In this document: positions 38,254 to 48,900 of the stretch, piece after piece
How positions within the stretch are numbered: position 1 is the first letter of the stretch
Layout of the letters: each line of letters starts with the position of its first letter
Assembly: GCF_001644015.1 (NCBI RefSeq)
Contig: NZ_LUUI01000111.1
Span: 58,714 to 122,713, forward strand
Reading direction: 5' to 3'
DNA length: 64,000 bases
From: Methylomonas lenta
GTDB lineage: Bacteria; Pseudomonadota; Gammaproteobacteria; Methylococcales; Methylomonadaceae
The notes under the pieces: generated by a model
Databases searched by the model: none
What the model saw: the letters and a program-made list of their open reading frames with translations, nothing else
What the model was told of the DNA's origin: nothing
Translations under genes and position numbers: made by a program

Positions 38254-38982
38254 TTAGATTTCGATGACCTTATTAATATCAAAACCTGCAACCATTCTAC
38301 GTCCTACATAACCTCGAGTATTGCTTAAAATTCGCGCATCCGCGATGCGGTAATCACCCAGATTATGCACATGCCCATGAAACCAAGCCGCGATTTCGTA
38401 TTCATGAAACAAGGGCTTTAAATCGTTGCAATAGGCCATTTTTTTTAAAGCGTTAGGCGTATCTATCCAACTCCATTCTGTTGGCGCATGATGGGTGACT
38501 ACCACCGTTTTCCCTTTAAAAGGCAGCGCCAGCTGCTTTTCCAACCAGGACTTTGATTCCTGATGTAAGGCGGAAAAATGGGTTTGATTAAAAGCTTCTT
38601 CTTTAAAACGAACTTTTCTAAAGTCATTTAAGGTTTTGCCGATCGCTACTGACTTCTCCTCGCCTTGAATGAACAAATCAGACCACAAGGTGCAGCCCAA
38701 AAACCGCACACCCTGGAAAATAAATTCATCTTTATCCAAGAATTGAATATTGCTGCCGGCACACTCTTGGCGCAGCATTGCCATAACTTGATGATATTCG
38801 CTATTATAAAATTCGTGATTGCCGGCAACATAAACCACGGGCTTGTTAATGGCCTTCAACCAAGTCAAGCCTTGATTGAACACACCAATGTCGCCAGCAG
38901 CCACCACTATATCCGCATCCGTATCCGGCAAACTTTGCTCGCCAAATTCCAGATGTACATCAGAAAAATAATTTATCCGCAC
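38254..38982 (-). CDS. Calcineurin-like metallophosphoesterase
   Basis: 242 residues. The five metallophosphoesterase motifs are visible: INYFSDVHLEFG (DxH), AAGDIGVF (GDI), VYVAGNHEFYN (GNHE), VTHHAPTEWS and AAWFHGHVHNLGDY (GHxH). They build the two-metal site. Substrate cannot be predicted; relatives act on nucleotides or phosphoproteins. The gene lies upstream of nqrA in the same direction, 175 bases away, and is divergent from ispG. A single-gene unit is likely, given the hairpin at 38117-38147. Confidence 0.88.
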   Translation of the reverse strand: MRINYFSDVHLEFGEQSLPDTDADIVVAAGDIGVFNQGLTWLKAINKPVVYVAGNHEFYNSEYHQVMAMLRQECAGSNIQFLDKDEFIFQGVRFLGCTLWSDLFIQGEEKSVAIGKTLNDFRKVRFKEEAFNQTHFSALHQESKSWLEKQLALPFKGKTVVVTHHAPTEWSWIDTPNALKKMAYCNDLKPLFHEYEIAAWFHGHVHNLGDYRIADARILSNTRGYVGRRMVAGFDINKVIEI

Positions 38983-39084
38983 AATTTGCTCTTTCGCCTT
39001 CCAGCTTAGGGGGTATAATTCTTAATACTAAGTGATTTACTTGGTATTTTCAGATAACTTTGATTTTTTGCAAACAACAATTCT

Positions 39085-40305
39085 ATGTCTATTAGCCCCA
39101 GAAAACACACTCAACAAGTCTTGGTTGGCAACATTAAAGTGGGCGGTGGCTCGCCTATCGTCGTGCAATCCATGACCAACACTGACACCGCTGATGTCGC
39201 AGGAAGTGTTAAACAGATTATGGAATTATCGACGGCCGGCTCAGAATTAGTCCGCATCACCGTCAACACAGAAGAAGCGGCAAAAGCCGTCCCGGAAATC
39301 GTCAATCAGCTTGCGCAAAAAGGTTTTTCGGTACCTATTATCGGTGACTTTCATTTCAACGGCCATAAGTTATTAGAAAAATACCCTGACTGCGCACAAG
39401 CGCTTGCCAAGTATCGCATCAATCCCGGCAACGTCGGCAAAGGTAAAGCTCGAGACCCACAATTTCAACAAATGATTGAATTTGCCTGCCTATACAACAA
39501 ACCTGTTCGGATTGGCGTTAACGGCGGCAGTCTCGATCAAGCCGTTTTAACGCGTCTTTTAGATGAAAACAGAAAACTAACAAACCCAAAAGAATTACCT
39601 GCCATTACCCGAGAAGCTATTGTCCTTTCAGCACTGGAAAGTGCCGCCAAAGCACAAGAGCTAGGCCTGGGCAAAGACAAAATCATCTTATCCTGCAAAA
39701 TCAGCAATGTACAAGAATTAATCAGCATTTACGAAGACTTGTCCAACCGCTGTGATTATGCTTTGCACTTAGGCTTGACTGAAGCCGGCATGGGCTCAAA
39801 AGGCATCGTCGCCTCGTCTGCAGCACTCGGCGTGCTGATGCAACAAGGCATAGGTGACACCATACGCATTTCACTGACACCAGAACCCGGCGCAGCACGC
39901 ACCAAAGAAGTCATTGTTGGTCAGGAAATATTGCAAACCATGGGATTCAGATCTTTCACCCCGATGGTTATTGCCTGCCCTGGCTGCGGCCGCACCACCA
40001 GCGATTATTTCCAAAGACTGGCGCAAGACATCCAAGCTTTTTTACGTGACCAAATGCCGATCTGGAAAGACAAATACAAAGGTGTCGAGACCATGGAAGT
40101 GGCTGTTATGGGTTGCGTGGTTAACGGCCCTGGCGAAAGTAAAAATGCCAATATCGGCATTAGCTTACCCGGCAGCGGCGAATCCCCTGTTGCGCCCGTG
40201 TATGAAGATGGCGTAAAAACCGTCACCTTAAAAGGTGATGATATTGCCGGTGATTTCCAAGCCTTGGTCGAGCGCTATATAGAGTCGCATTACAGCTCAC
40301 ACTAA
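39085..40305 (+). CDS. ispG: 4-hydroxy-3-methylbut-2-enyl diphosphate synthase (flavodoxin type)
   Basis: 406 residues. IspG carries out the reductive ring opening of methylerythritol cyclodiphosphate, the second-last step of the MEP isoprenoid pathway, with a 4Fe-4S cluster. Conserved stretches: [24 protein letters not shown] at the start, [23 protein letters not shown], and the cluster cysteines in [11 protein letters not shown] and [11 protein letters not shown]. Length matches the bacterial two-domain form. A TATAAT (39014-39019) lies 66 bases upstream, with no good -35. Standing alone; no nearby MEP gene. Confidence 0.96.
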   Translation: MSISPRKHTQQVLVGNIKVGGGSPIVVQSMTNTDTADVAGSVKQIMELSTAGSELVRITVNTEEAAKAVPEIVNQLAQKGFSVPIIGDFHFNGHKLLEKYPDCAQALAKYRINPGNVGKGKARDPQFQQMIEFACLYNKPVRIGVNGGSLDQAVLTRLLDENRKLTNPKELPAITREAIVLSALESAAKAQELGLGKDKIILSCKISNVQELISIYEDLSNRCDYALHLGLTEAGMGSKGIVASSAALGVLMQQGIGDTIRISLTPEPGAARTKEVIVGQEILQTMGFRSFTPMVIACPGCGRTTSDYFQRLAQDIQAFLRDQMPIWKDKYKGVETMEVAVMGCVVNGPGESKNANIGISLPGSGESPVAPVYEDGVKTVTLKGDDIAGDFQALVERYIESHYSSH

Positions 40306-40429
40306 GGTTTTCGCCAAAATTAACTTCCGCTTATGGTTCCCATGCTTTGCTCTGATCGTTATAAACATCTCGATTTACACTGGGTAATCCTTTTTCATGC
40401 TGGAACACTTTAATGTGATGGTGTTGTGC

Positions 40430-40528
40430 CCCCTCTCCTGATGGAGAGGGCGGGGGTGAGGAGAATTTGAATCACCAAAATGCTTCATTTTGATTCTCCT
40501 CACCCAACCCTCTCCAACAAGAGAGGGG
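40430..40528. repeat. Nested inverted repeat in the ispG-nnrS intergenic region
   Basis: The 37-base arm at 40430-40466 (starting CCCCTCTCCTGATGGAGAGG) returns inverted with only a few mismatches at 40493-40528. Each arm is itself a small hairpin (CCTCTCC..GGAGAGG), and the 26-base centre contains a further perfect hairpin CAAAAT-GCTTC-ATTTTG. The layout resembles REP/BOX-like or miniature mobile repeats that recur in intergenic regions. Of the remaining 459 bases between ispG and the nnrS-like gene, 40530-40715 show no coding sign, only scattered short dyads; a terminator stands at 40721-40752. Confidence 0.75.
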
Positions 40529-40720
40529 TTTTGAGGGCTTCGCCTGGATTCGAGTGACTTGTGTATAACGATGAGTGCTTTGCCTGGGAACTCTGTCGGG
40601 GGCGCTCCAGCACCCAGAACCGCAAAATCGGTTCAGTTTGCATTTCCACGCGATGCATAGGAACAATGCACTTGGGTTTCATGAAGTTATTTCCAACCAT
40701 ATCCTAAGCACTTCACCTAC

Positions 40721-40752
40721 AAAAAAGGCGGCATTTTTAAGCCGCCTTTTTT
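40721..40752. terminator. Bidirectional intrinsic terminator
   Basis: AAAAAAGGCGGC (40721-40732) and GCCGCCTTTTTT (40741-40752) form a perfect stem with an 8-base loop, with A-run on one side and T-run on the other, so it works in both directions. It lies 12 bases after the end of the nnrS-like gene (minus strand). Confidence 0.88.
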
Positions 40753-40764
40753 ATGCGCTATGGG

Positions 40765-41940
40765 TTACCCTGGCTCACCGTCACTTCGTGGGGCCACCAG
40801 AATTGGCAGATAATAAAACGCAAACAAAGAGAATGCCGCCAGCCAGGCATACGTTGAAACCAGCACAAATCCGCCGTACCAGGCAGGCAAAATCGCCGGG
40901 AATAAAACCCGCATGATGGCCGCTAAATTAATCAACAAAAACGCAATAGCCATCACATTAGAAGTCTTAAGCGCCCTACCCGTGTGCCCTAAAGCCACCC
41001 GCGCCATCATACCCAACGTTAAAATCCCAATACCACCCACGGTAAAAGCATGCAATGCCACAGCCGGCAATACAAGTGCGTAAGCTGAAAGCGCCAGCAT
41101 GACAAAGCCCAGGATCAACCAACCATAACCTACATATAACACCCACAGCAGGGGCACAAACCATATACGACCATCATACCAACCGGAAACCCGCATAACA
41201 TTCAACACCACTGCCGCGAGTGCAACCAGCGCCAGCAAAATTCCGGAAACATCCAGCATCATCAGTACAAAAACCGTCATGCTGATGACTATAGTGACAA
41301 TATCCAAACCTGGATTACGGATACAAATCACCCCGGACAATCCGCGTTCGGTAAAAAATGGAAACACGCGACCGGCAATCACTAAAATCATCATCACAAT
41401 AATTGCCACCAACATATCCAGCCCTAACATAACGCCAGTTTCAGAAAAGCCTAAAATTTGCGCATGTATCAGACCATTTGCCACAGTCAACAGCAGCAGC
41501 AAACCGGTGAAAATCAAATTTTTATAATGGCCTGTTTTCAACAAAGGCTTGCTGATGAAATAAGTTAAAGCCGGCAAAAATGCAAAATCCACCGCAGCAA
41601 TGAAAACATCCGGCACCAGCTCTGAATAAAACGGCAAAACGCGACCATAAATCCACAAAAAACATAATGCGGCCAATTGATCCGGATTAGCCGTTTGCAT
41701 CCCAGTCCAGTTTCTAACCGCTGTTAATAAAAAGCCGGCAATAACCGCCACCGAATAACCCAATAGCATTTCATGTGCATGCCATTGAATCGCTGGATAA
41801 TAATTATCTAAATGTAATGAACCATTGGCCATGGCATTCCAAAGTGCAATCAATGCCAAAGCCGACAATCCCGCCAGTGCAAAAAAAGCCCTAAATCCCA
41901 TGGCAAATAGCGGGTAATCAAAAACCGGTTTGTTATTCAT
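40765..41940 (-). CDS. nnrS: NnrS-family membrane protein
   Basis: 391 residues, twelve hydrophobic segments, no soluble domain. NnrS is a haem- and copper-containing membrane protein made by bacteria facing nitric oxide and helps to limit nitrosative damage to metal centres. Family stretches are FDYPLFAMGFRAFF at the start, AIQWHAHEMLLGYSVAVIAGFLLTAVRNWTG with conserved histidines, GRVFPFFTERGL, and HAFTVGGIGILTLGMMARVALGHTGR. The ATG at 41940 overlaps the stop of the DUF455 gene by 8 bases (ATGAATAA), so translation is coupled; a further ATG at 41964 lies deep in the previous gene and is less likely. In a methanotroph or ammonia-exposed cell such a role is plausible, but that is inference. 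Confidence 0.88.
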   Translation of the reverse strand: MNNKPVFDYPLFAMGFRAFFALAGLSALALIALWNAMANGSLHLDNYYPAIQWHAHEMLLGYSVAVIAGFLLTAVRNWTGMQTANPDQLAALCFLWIYGRVLPFYSELVPDVFIAAVDFAFLPALTYFISKPLLKTGHYKNLIFTGLLLLLTVANGLIHAQILGFSETGVMLGLDMLVAIIVMMILVIAGRVFPFFTERGLSGVICIRNPGLDIVTIVISMTVFVLMMLDVSGILLALVALAAVVLNVMRVSGWYDGRIWFVPLLWVLYVGYGWLILGFVMLALSAYALVLPAVALHAFTVGGIGILTLGMMARVALGHTGRALKTSNVMAIAFLLINLAAIMRVLFPAILPAWYGGFVLVSTYAWLAAFSLFAFYYLPILVAPRSDGEPG

Positions 41941-42736
41941 GCAACCTTTCCTCCAGCCAGTCAATTTCGTTATGCGTGAAGCCAGCGATTATACGCACAT
42001 CTCGGTTAAACGGCCCTTTGGGTTTCCCCTGATAACAAGCCAGGATTTTATCTTTAAAGGTTTGCTCGGGATCCAGACCATGCTGTTTCGAGAAATAATT
42101 AAACCAAAACGAACCGCGTTCCACATGCCCTACTTCATCCTGATAGATCCGTGTCAGAATCGCCACTCCCGCTTCATCGTTCATTGCTTTGAGTTTATCT
42201 ATCATGACCGGCGTCACATCCAGTCCGCGCGCTTCCATGCAACGCGGCACCACAGCCAATCTAGCCAACAAATCATCTGCCGTATCTTCCGCATGCGACC
42301 ACAAGCCTTTATGGGCGGCTAAATCTCCATAACCGATACCCAACGTTAAAAGATGACTACTCAGCAACTCGAAGTGTTGCGCTTCCTCATCGGCAATTTT
42401 TAACCAATCCCGATAAAACTGTTCCGGTAAACCGCGAAAACGGTAAATGATGTCCCAGGCCAGATAAATCGCCATGAATTCGATATGCGCCAATGAATGA
42501 AAAAACGCCGCTTTACCTTCGATAGAATGCAGCCGCCGACGTGGCATATCGCGTGGCATCAATAACAGCGGCTTATCGGGAAACAGCGTATCGGCAATAG
42601 GCCTTGGTGGGTGGGTTTCAGCAAAACTCAATTGTCCAGCTTTTGCCAAGCGCTGGGTCTGATGGGTTGTTTCCAATTTACGCACAATGTCGGCATCGAA
42701 TAAACAGCACTCGGCTGAATCAAAAATAGTGTTCAA
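41933..42736 (-). CDS. Ferritin-like DUF455-family protein
   Basis: 267 residues. Residues about 80-230 contain a four-helix ferritin-like pattern with acidic-histidine pairs that would bind two metals: FFHSLAHIEFMAIYLAWD, DWLKIADEEAQHFELLSSHL, and IYQDEVGHVERGSFWF. DUF455 members have no settled function but are often linked to metal or redox stress. It is coupled to nnrS by an 8-base overlap, which points to a nitrosative or iron-related task. Start from the ATG at 42736, whose N-terminus (FDSAECCLFDADIVRKL) carries paired cysteines. Confidence 0.82.
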   Translation of the reverse strand: MNTIFDSAECCLFDADIVRKLETTHQTQRLAKAGQLSFAETHPPRPIADTLFPDKPLLLMPRDMPRRRLHSIEGKAAFFHSLAHIEFMAIYLAWDIIYRFRGLPEQFYRDWLKIADEEAQHFELLSSHLLTLGIGYGDLAAHKGLWSHAEDTADDLLARLAVVPRCMEARGLDVTPVMIDKLKAMNDEAGVAILTRIYQDEVGHVERGSFWFNYFSKQHGLDPEQTFKDKILACYQGKPKGPFNRDVRIIAGFTHNEIDWLEERLHE

Positions 42737-42832
42737 GTTTTCTCCATAAATTGTCGTAAATGCCAGTCAAATAACTAAGACTTCCCGCTATTTTTCGATT
42801 TGCGTTAGATTGTTATAAAATCATAACCCAAC

Positions 42833-43150
42833 ATGCAGCCGGTGGTATCCATCAAATTGACTGAGGACCTTAACCTGATTACGCGCACTATCCTGCCGGT
42901 GGTTGACCAATCTGATCCGAACTCTGTCACTGATCAGTTCGAGTTTGGCAGTCTCAATACGACCTTATTCCTGTCACCGTCAAAGTCCAAGGCGGTCACT
43001 TGGGGCGTCGGACCTATCTTCGGTTTTCCGACGCAAACCAATGACCTACTGGGTTCAAACCGACTCAGGGGTCAGAATGGCAGCGCCGTTTCACGGTGGC
43101 ACTCATATTCCCAAAGTGAAGAAATTACAATCCACTTTCAGCAAAATTAA
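42833..43150 (+). pseudogene. Fragment of an outer-membrane porin-like ('neuromedin U'/transporter) gene
   Basis: A 105-residue frame whose first ~75 residues read as the middle of a porin-like protein of the kind often labelled neuromedin U: KLTEDLNLITRTILPVVDQ, FGSLNTTLFLSPSKSK and TWGVGPIFGFPTQTNDLLGS. The N-terminal signal peptide and the rest of the barrel are missing, and the tail after LLGS (RLRGQNGSAVSRW) is not like the family, so a truncated relic is likely. The frame begins at ATG 42833, but there is no ribosome site. The other ~100 bases of the 446-base gap before the cytochrome gene show nothing else. Confidence 0.55.
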
Positions 43151-43182
43151 CAGCACCCCAAAATATTAACCATGGACGCACA

Positions 43183-45612
43183 ATGACCCGCCGCAACATG
43201 CCAAAGCCTGCCAAACCAGTCGCCAAATACGTGCCTGAAATTACCGCAATTGCAACCGGCAACAGAAACCTCGTTTTATTGCTGTCAATTTTTATGCTGG
43301 CGGGATTGGTTATCGGCGGCGTTTACTTTACTCGCACACTTACTCCCGTCGCTGTGGTTTTGCCCTCTCCCCCGCCAGTAGTGAAGCCGGAACCGGCAAT
43401 TCCTGTTGTGACTAAAGATTTCGTCGGTGCCGGTGCATGCAAGCAATGTCATCAAGCCGAAGTTTTGGCTTGGCAGGGCTCAGATCATGATCTGGCGATG
43501 CAGGTGGCTAATGAACAAACCGTACTGGGTGACTTCAACAATGCAAAATTCAAACACGACAATGTCGAGTCGACGTTCTTCAAGCGCGATGGCAAGTTCA
43601 TGGTACGCACCAACGGCTCTGACGGAAAATTGACTGATTACCCTATCACTTACACCTTCGGCGTTAAGCCGCTGCAACAATACCTGATCGCGTTCCCCGG
43701 AGGCCGTTATCAAGCGCTCTCTATTGCCTGGGACAGCCGCCCAAAGGCCGAAGGCGGGCAACGTTGGTTTCATCTTTACCCGAAAGACAAGATGGATCAC
43801 ACCGATCAGTTGCACTGGACCGGACGTTACCAGAATTGGAATATGGAATGCGCCGAATGCCACTCGACAAACCTGAAGAAAGGCTATGATGCGGCAACAG
43901 ATAGTTACAAAACGACTTTTAATGAGATTAATGTAGCTTGCGAAAGCTGCCATGGCCCCGCGTCACAACATGTCGAGTGGGCAAAACACGCCCGACCGCC
44001 CTATTCGGACGATGATAAAGGCTTGGCAGTGAAGCTGCAAAGCCACTGGCAAGCCGCATGGAAGTTTCCTGATGGCAACATGATTGCGCAACGTGAACAG
44101 CCTGCTAATGATGCATTGATGAATACCTGCTGGGCTTGCCATGCCCGCCGTTCAACGCTGATTGAAGGCAGCTTGCCCGGTTTGCCGCTGGAAGATTCGC
44201 ATCACCCGTCTTTACTCAGGCAACCGACCTATTATGCCGACGGACAGCAGCACGACGAAGATTACACCTGGGGTTCCTTCCGCCAAAGCAAGATGTTTCA
44301 GAACGGCGTTACCTGCATGGATTGCCACGAGCCACACTCGCTTAAACTTCGTGCCGAAGGCAATGCACTGTGTACACGCTGCCACAATGCCGCGAAATTT
44401 GACACTGAGCAGCATCATTTCCACAAACAGGACTCAAAAGGAGCGCAATGCATGGACTGTCATGCGCCTGAACAAAATTACATGGTGATTGATGGCCGGC
44501 ACGACCACAGTTTCCGTTTGCCGCGGCCGGATTTATCACTGTCATTGGGTAGCCCGAATGCCTGCACGCAGTGCCATCAAAATCGCAAACCCGCATGGGC
44601 TGCTACAGCACTGGATAAATGGTACGGCACAAGCTGGCGCAATCGTCCGCATTACGGAACGGCATTACAAGCGGGTGCGACGCAAGGTTTAAAGGCATTG
44701 CCGTCGTTACTCGGACTTGCCCAGGATTCAGCCAGTCCCGCCATTGTGCGCGCAACCGCGTTAACCCTGGTTGCTCCATTGATGGGGCCGGAACTTCTAG
44801 CCTTTGCGCGTCAGCAACTGAAAGATCCCGATCCGTCGGTGCGTATCGCCGCTCTAGGATTGATTGAATCCGTCGATACGATCAACCGTGTACTGGCAGC
44901 TACGCCTTTGCTAACCGATCCGGTCCGCGGTGTTCGCATAGAAGCTGCCCGTATTCTTGCCGATGTGCCGGATAGCCAAATGACGTCTGGCGGGCTCAGC
45001 GCTCGCAAGAGCGCGATGACAGAATACCTGGATTACTTGAAACTCAATGCCGACTGGCCGGCGGAGAACGTCAATCTGGGGAATCTTTACCTGCGTCAAC
45101 ATAATGTCGAAGCGGCTATTACCGCCTATCTACGTGCAATCGAACTTGACCCGCGTTTCGTCGGAGCTTACGTCAATCTCGCCGATGCCTACCGTCAACA
45201 AGGGCGCGATGACGAGGGCGAAAAACAGTTGCGCCTTGGCTTATTATTATCACCCAACGCGGCTGATTTACACCACGCGCTGGGCTTGCTGCTGGTGCGC
45301 AAAACCGATAAAACGACCGCTTTGCAGGAACTTGCGCTAGCCGCTAAACTGGCGCCGGATAATGCCCGCTATGCGTATGTTTATGCCATAGGATTGAATT
45401 CCGCCGGAAAACAACGCGAGGCGTTGGCGGCATTAAAAGCTGCCGATGCGCGTCAACCCTACAATCTCGATATACTCAGCGCACTCATTTCGATGCAGCG
45501 CGAGTCGGGTGACAACAAAGCGGCGCTTGTTAACGCAAGAAAAGCCGCTGAAGTGTTGCCGGACAATAAAGAAATAATTCAATTGATCACGGAGTTGGAA
45601 GGTGTGAAGTGA
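43183..45612 (+). CDS. Octaheme c-type cytochrome with HEAT and TPR repeats
   Basis: 809 residues. A cytoplasmic start is followed by one membrane helix (residues 29-48, anchor or uncleaved signal), so the rest faces the periplasm. Eight CxxCH haem sites are visible: CKQCH (86-90), CAECH, CESCH, CWACH, CMDCH, CTRCH, CMDCH and CTQCH, the last near residue 465. Between them lie stretches found in the cytochrome c554/c552 group. After about residue 490 come two to three HEAT-like repeats (PSVRIAALGLIESVD and RGVRIEAARILADV), then four or so TPR units from 625 on (AITAYLRAIELDPRFVGAYVNLADAYRQ). The combination suggests an electron-transfer protein docking to partners. Redox substrate unknown. It is downstream of gene relics and upstream of the PhnD-HD-GYP gene; some stretches are notably GC-rich (39 of 60 bases at 44701-44760). 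Confidence 0.85.
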   Translation: MTRRNMPKPAKPVAKYVPEITAIATGNRNLVLLLSIFMLAGLVIGGVYFTRTLTPVAVVLPSPPPVVKPEPAIPVVTKDFVGAGACKQCHQAEVLAWQGSDHDLAMQVANEQTVLGDFNNAKFKHDNVESTFFKRDGKFMVRTNGSDGKLTDYPITYTFGVKPLQQYLIAFPGGRYQALSIAWDSRPKAEGGQRWFHLYPKDKMDHTDQLHWTGRYQNWNMECAECHSTNLKKGYDAATDSYKTTFNEINVACESCHGPASQHVEWAKHARPPYSDDDKGLAVKLQSHWQAAWKFPDGNMIAQREQPANDALMNTCWACHARRSTLIEGSLPGLPLEDSHHPSLLRQPTYYADGQQHDEDYTWGSFRQSKMFQNGVTCMDCHEPHSLKLRAEGNALCTRCHNAAKFDTEQHHFHKQDSKGAQCMDCHAPEQNYMVIDGRHDHSFRLPRPDLSLSLGSPNACTQCHQNRKPAWAATALDKWYGTSWRNRPHYGTALQAGATQGLKALPSLLGLAQDSASPAIVRATALTLVAPLMGPELLAFARQQLKDPDPSVRIAALGLIESVDTINRVLAATPLLTDPVRGVRIEAARILADVPDSQMTSGGLSARKSAMTEYLDYLKLNADWPAENVNLGNLYLRQHNVEAAITAYLRAIELDPRFVGAYVNLADAYRQQGRDDEGEKQLRLGLLLSPNAADLHHALGLLLVRKTDKTTALQELALAAKLAPDNARYAYVYAIGLNSAGKQREALAALKAADARQPYNLDILSALISMQRESGDNKAALVNARKAAEVLPDNKEIIQLITELEGVK

Positions 45613-45773
45613 CCAATTTATTGGATCAAAGGGGTGTGAAGCCACAATCATGCCTCCATGATCCTAATTTCCGCGCATCCAGGCTCATCTCATGCTGGAA
45701 ATACTATCCTTTGCTCAGGCTCATGTGTCATTGGACAAGGCTCGCTCGTCGAGAACGATCCCGGATCGGCAGG

Positions 45774-45827
45774 ATCATCGACAAAGTTCGCGGATTCGGT
45801 CTCGACAAGAATACCTACATCTTCTGA
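45774..45827 (+). pseudogene. Possible sulfatase gene relic
   Basis: Seventeen residues (IIDKVRGFGLDKNTYIF, then stop) match the spacing of the sulfatase pattern xxLGLDKNTxxxFTSDNG, but the frame ends before the DNG. The rest of the 381-base gap (45613-45993) holds no recognisable gene; an AGGAG at 45941-45945 may be the ribosome site of the next gene. A chance match cannot be excluded. Confidence 0.3.
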
Positions 45828-45993
45828 ACTACCGGCATGACGTACTTGGATAGCGGGAAATTATTTATGACCCAATCCTTAGCCTATGAATCCTGGGCTT
45901 GCAAGTAACTTATGATTAGTGATGCCCTACAAGGTATATTAGGAGCTATCATTTAGATTAAAAATATTTGGTTATGCCCCTTTTCGCGTCGGA

Positions 45994-48900
45994 TTGTTTG
46001 TATTTTTATTACTTGCCTGGAGTCTGAATCCTGTTCAAGCGGAAAATACCCTTGTGCGCATAGGCGTGTTGGCTAAACGTGGAGAGCAAACCAGCCTCAA
46101 TAGGTGGCAACCGACCGCCGACTATCTGAGCCAGCATGTGCCTGGATACCAATTTAGCGTGCTGCCGCTGGCTTTCGAACGCATAAGCCAGGTAGTGGCT
46201 GCGGGTGAAGTGGATTTTGTATTAACCAACCCGGAATTGTATGTCGAGTTCGAAATGCGTTATGGCGCAGGCCGGCTCGCCACCTTGCGTAATCTTATTA
46301 ACGGCAGCAGTTCTAGCTTTTATGGCGGGGTGATATTTACCCGCGCCGAGCGGGAGGACATTCGGAATCTAACCGATTTGAAAAACCAACGCTTCGCGGC
46401 AGTCGATGCGAATTCTTTGGGTGGTTATCTCATGGCTAGCCGGGAAATGCAAAGCCTAGGTATAGAGCCCAGCGAAGACACCATTCTCAGCTTTACAGGC
46501 ACCCATGATGCCGTTGTGCTTGCGGTACTGCAAAAGCAAGCCGACGCCGGCACGGTACGTACCGATACTCTGGAACGCATGAGCGCCGAAGGCAGCATCG
46601 ACCTGACCGAAGTAAAACTGCTGAACCCGCAACATTACCCAAATTTTGATCTTCTGGTCAGTACCCGGCTGTACCCGGAATGGCCATTTGCCAAGCTGCT
46701 AAACACCTCCGACTCGCTCAGTCACGCCGTGGTTTCGGCGTTGATGCGCATGCCAGCCGACAGCCCGGCGGCTAAGGCGGCCTTAATCGCTGGCTGGACC
46801 GTGCCGGGCAATTATCAACCCGTACATGATTTGCTGCGTGAATTACGCGCCGGCCCTTATGCCGATCTGGGCAAAATTAGTTTAGCCGAGCTATGGCGCC
46901 AATACAGCTATTGGCTTTCGCTGCTGCTATTGGTTTTATTATTGCTGAGCACCGCGATTGCCTATGTACTGCGTCTAAATAGACGTTTGCGGCAAACGGA
47001 AACAGACTTGACCCATGCCAGGGACAATCTGGCGGAAAAGGTACGCGAGCGCACCAGCGATCTGGAACAAAGTTACCGACAACTGGAACGGCTTAGCCAA
47101 CATTGGAACGACGCGTTTGATGCCATCAGCGACCCGATTTTCATCCATGACGCTCAAATGCACATCCTGCAAGCAAACCCAGCCTATTGCAAGCAAGCCG
47201 GTTGTAACCTGGAGCAGATGCGCGGACGTCCTTATTACGATTTTTTTCCTCGACAGGACGGCCCGTTAGCGGCCTGTCGTGATTTTCCGGAACATTTATA
47301 TCCGGAAGGCAATGAATTGCAGTTGCCTAATGGGGATATTTTCGTGTCCCGCTCCTTTGGCATCCGTCAAACCGATAAAAGCCTACACTATGCCATACAT
47401 ATCCTCGAGGAGGTGACAGACGTGCGCCGGGCAGAATCGCGTCGACGCATCCTGAGCCGAGCGGTGGAACAAGCAGGAGAAGGCATTTTAATTCTGGAGC
47501 CGGATAGGCAAGTCATGTACTGCAATCCTGGCCTTAAGCAGTTACTGGGCTGCGAGCAGGATAGCGAAAATTGCCGGCCTAAGCTCGAAAGCGTCGCAAT
47601 GCGTTTAGTTGCGCCCTATTTCACTCATCAATTTCTACAATTATTTGATGATGCAGACCGGAATAATAGCGCCAGCGCAGAAATGCTACTGGGTGGCACA
47701 CTTGGCGCCGGAGAACCCGTTTTTATCACGGTAAGTGTCATCCGCAACCAAGACAGCGCAATCGACGGCTATGTATTGACCGTGCTCGATCTCAGCAAAG
47801 TGCGGCAGGCGGAGCAGGCGCTGACCTACCGCATTGGTTTGGAATCCATGCTGGCCGAGGTAGCTTCCCGCCTGAGCAATGCAAACCCTGAGGACATTCA
47901 GGCCGAGATTGACAACGCGCTATGTCGCTTAGCGGAATTTGCCGGTGCCGATCGCGCTTACCTACTAGATTACGATACCGCTGACGCGACCCCATATAAC
48001 GCTTACGAGTGGTGCGCCCAGGGTATTGAATTTTCCTGGAAAGACTCATCGCAACCCGCAAAACTGGACCGTCTGCCATGGCTGCGAGACAAACTCAGCT
48101 CCGGTCAGGCGATTTCACTGCAGAGCTTGGCCGAGTTGCCGGAACAAGCCGTAGCGGAACGCACGGCATTTCAAACGCTGGGTATTTGCTCCTTGCTCAA
48201 CGTATCCATTCATTTCAATGGGGTTTTTGCCGGTTTTATCGGTTTCGACAATATCAAGCATACACGCAACTGGGCAGAGGAAGATGTGCGCTTGTTGCGG
48301 ACTGCCGGCGAGATCATCATCAACAGTCTCAGACGCATCAAAGTGATGCTCAAACTGCAGCGTAGCGAGGCAAGCTTGGCCGCTGCACAGCACATCGCTC
48401 ACATGGGCAATTGGGACTGGAATATCGTTACCGACGAATTAATCTGGTCCGATGAAATTTACCGTATTTTTGGTCTGCAGCCGCAACAGTTCGACGCCAC
48501 CTACCAAGCTTTTCTGGATGTGGTGCATCCGGATGATAGAGCGTATGTCATCAGCGAAGTGAATAAGGCGATCGCCGGAGAAACGGATTACGTTATCGAT
48601 CATCGTATCGTCCTGCCTGAAGGCAGCGTGCGCGTGGTTCATGAAGTTGGCGAGGTTCATGTCGGCGAGACAGGCCAGGCCTTACGTATGATAGGCAGCG
48701 TGCAGGATGTCACCGAATTGCGCCAGGCGGAAAGCGAGTTGAAAAGACTCAACCGGGCGCTACGCACACTGAGTCTGTGTAATACCACCCTGGTACATGC
48801 GGTGCAGGAAAAAACGCTGGTGAACGATATTTGCCGCATTCTGACTGAAAGTGGCGGCTATCGCTTTGTTTGGGTTGGCTATGGCCAAAACGATGCACAA

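Noticed and set aside
40472-40700. Two overlapping minus-strand frames of about 65 residues
   Set aside because: They run through the inverted repeat and its flank; composition rich in Trp, Cys, Arg and Ser fits non-coding DNA.
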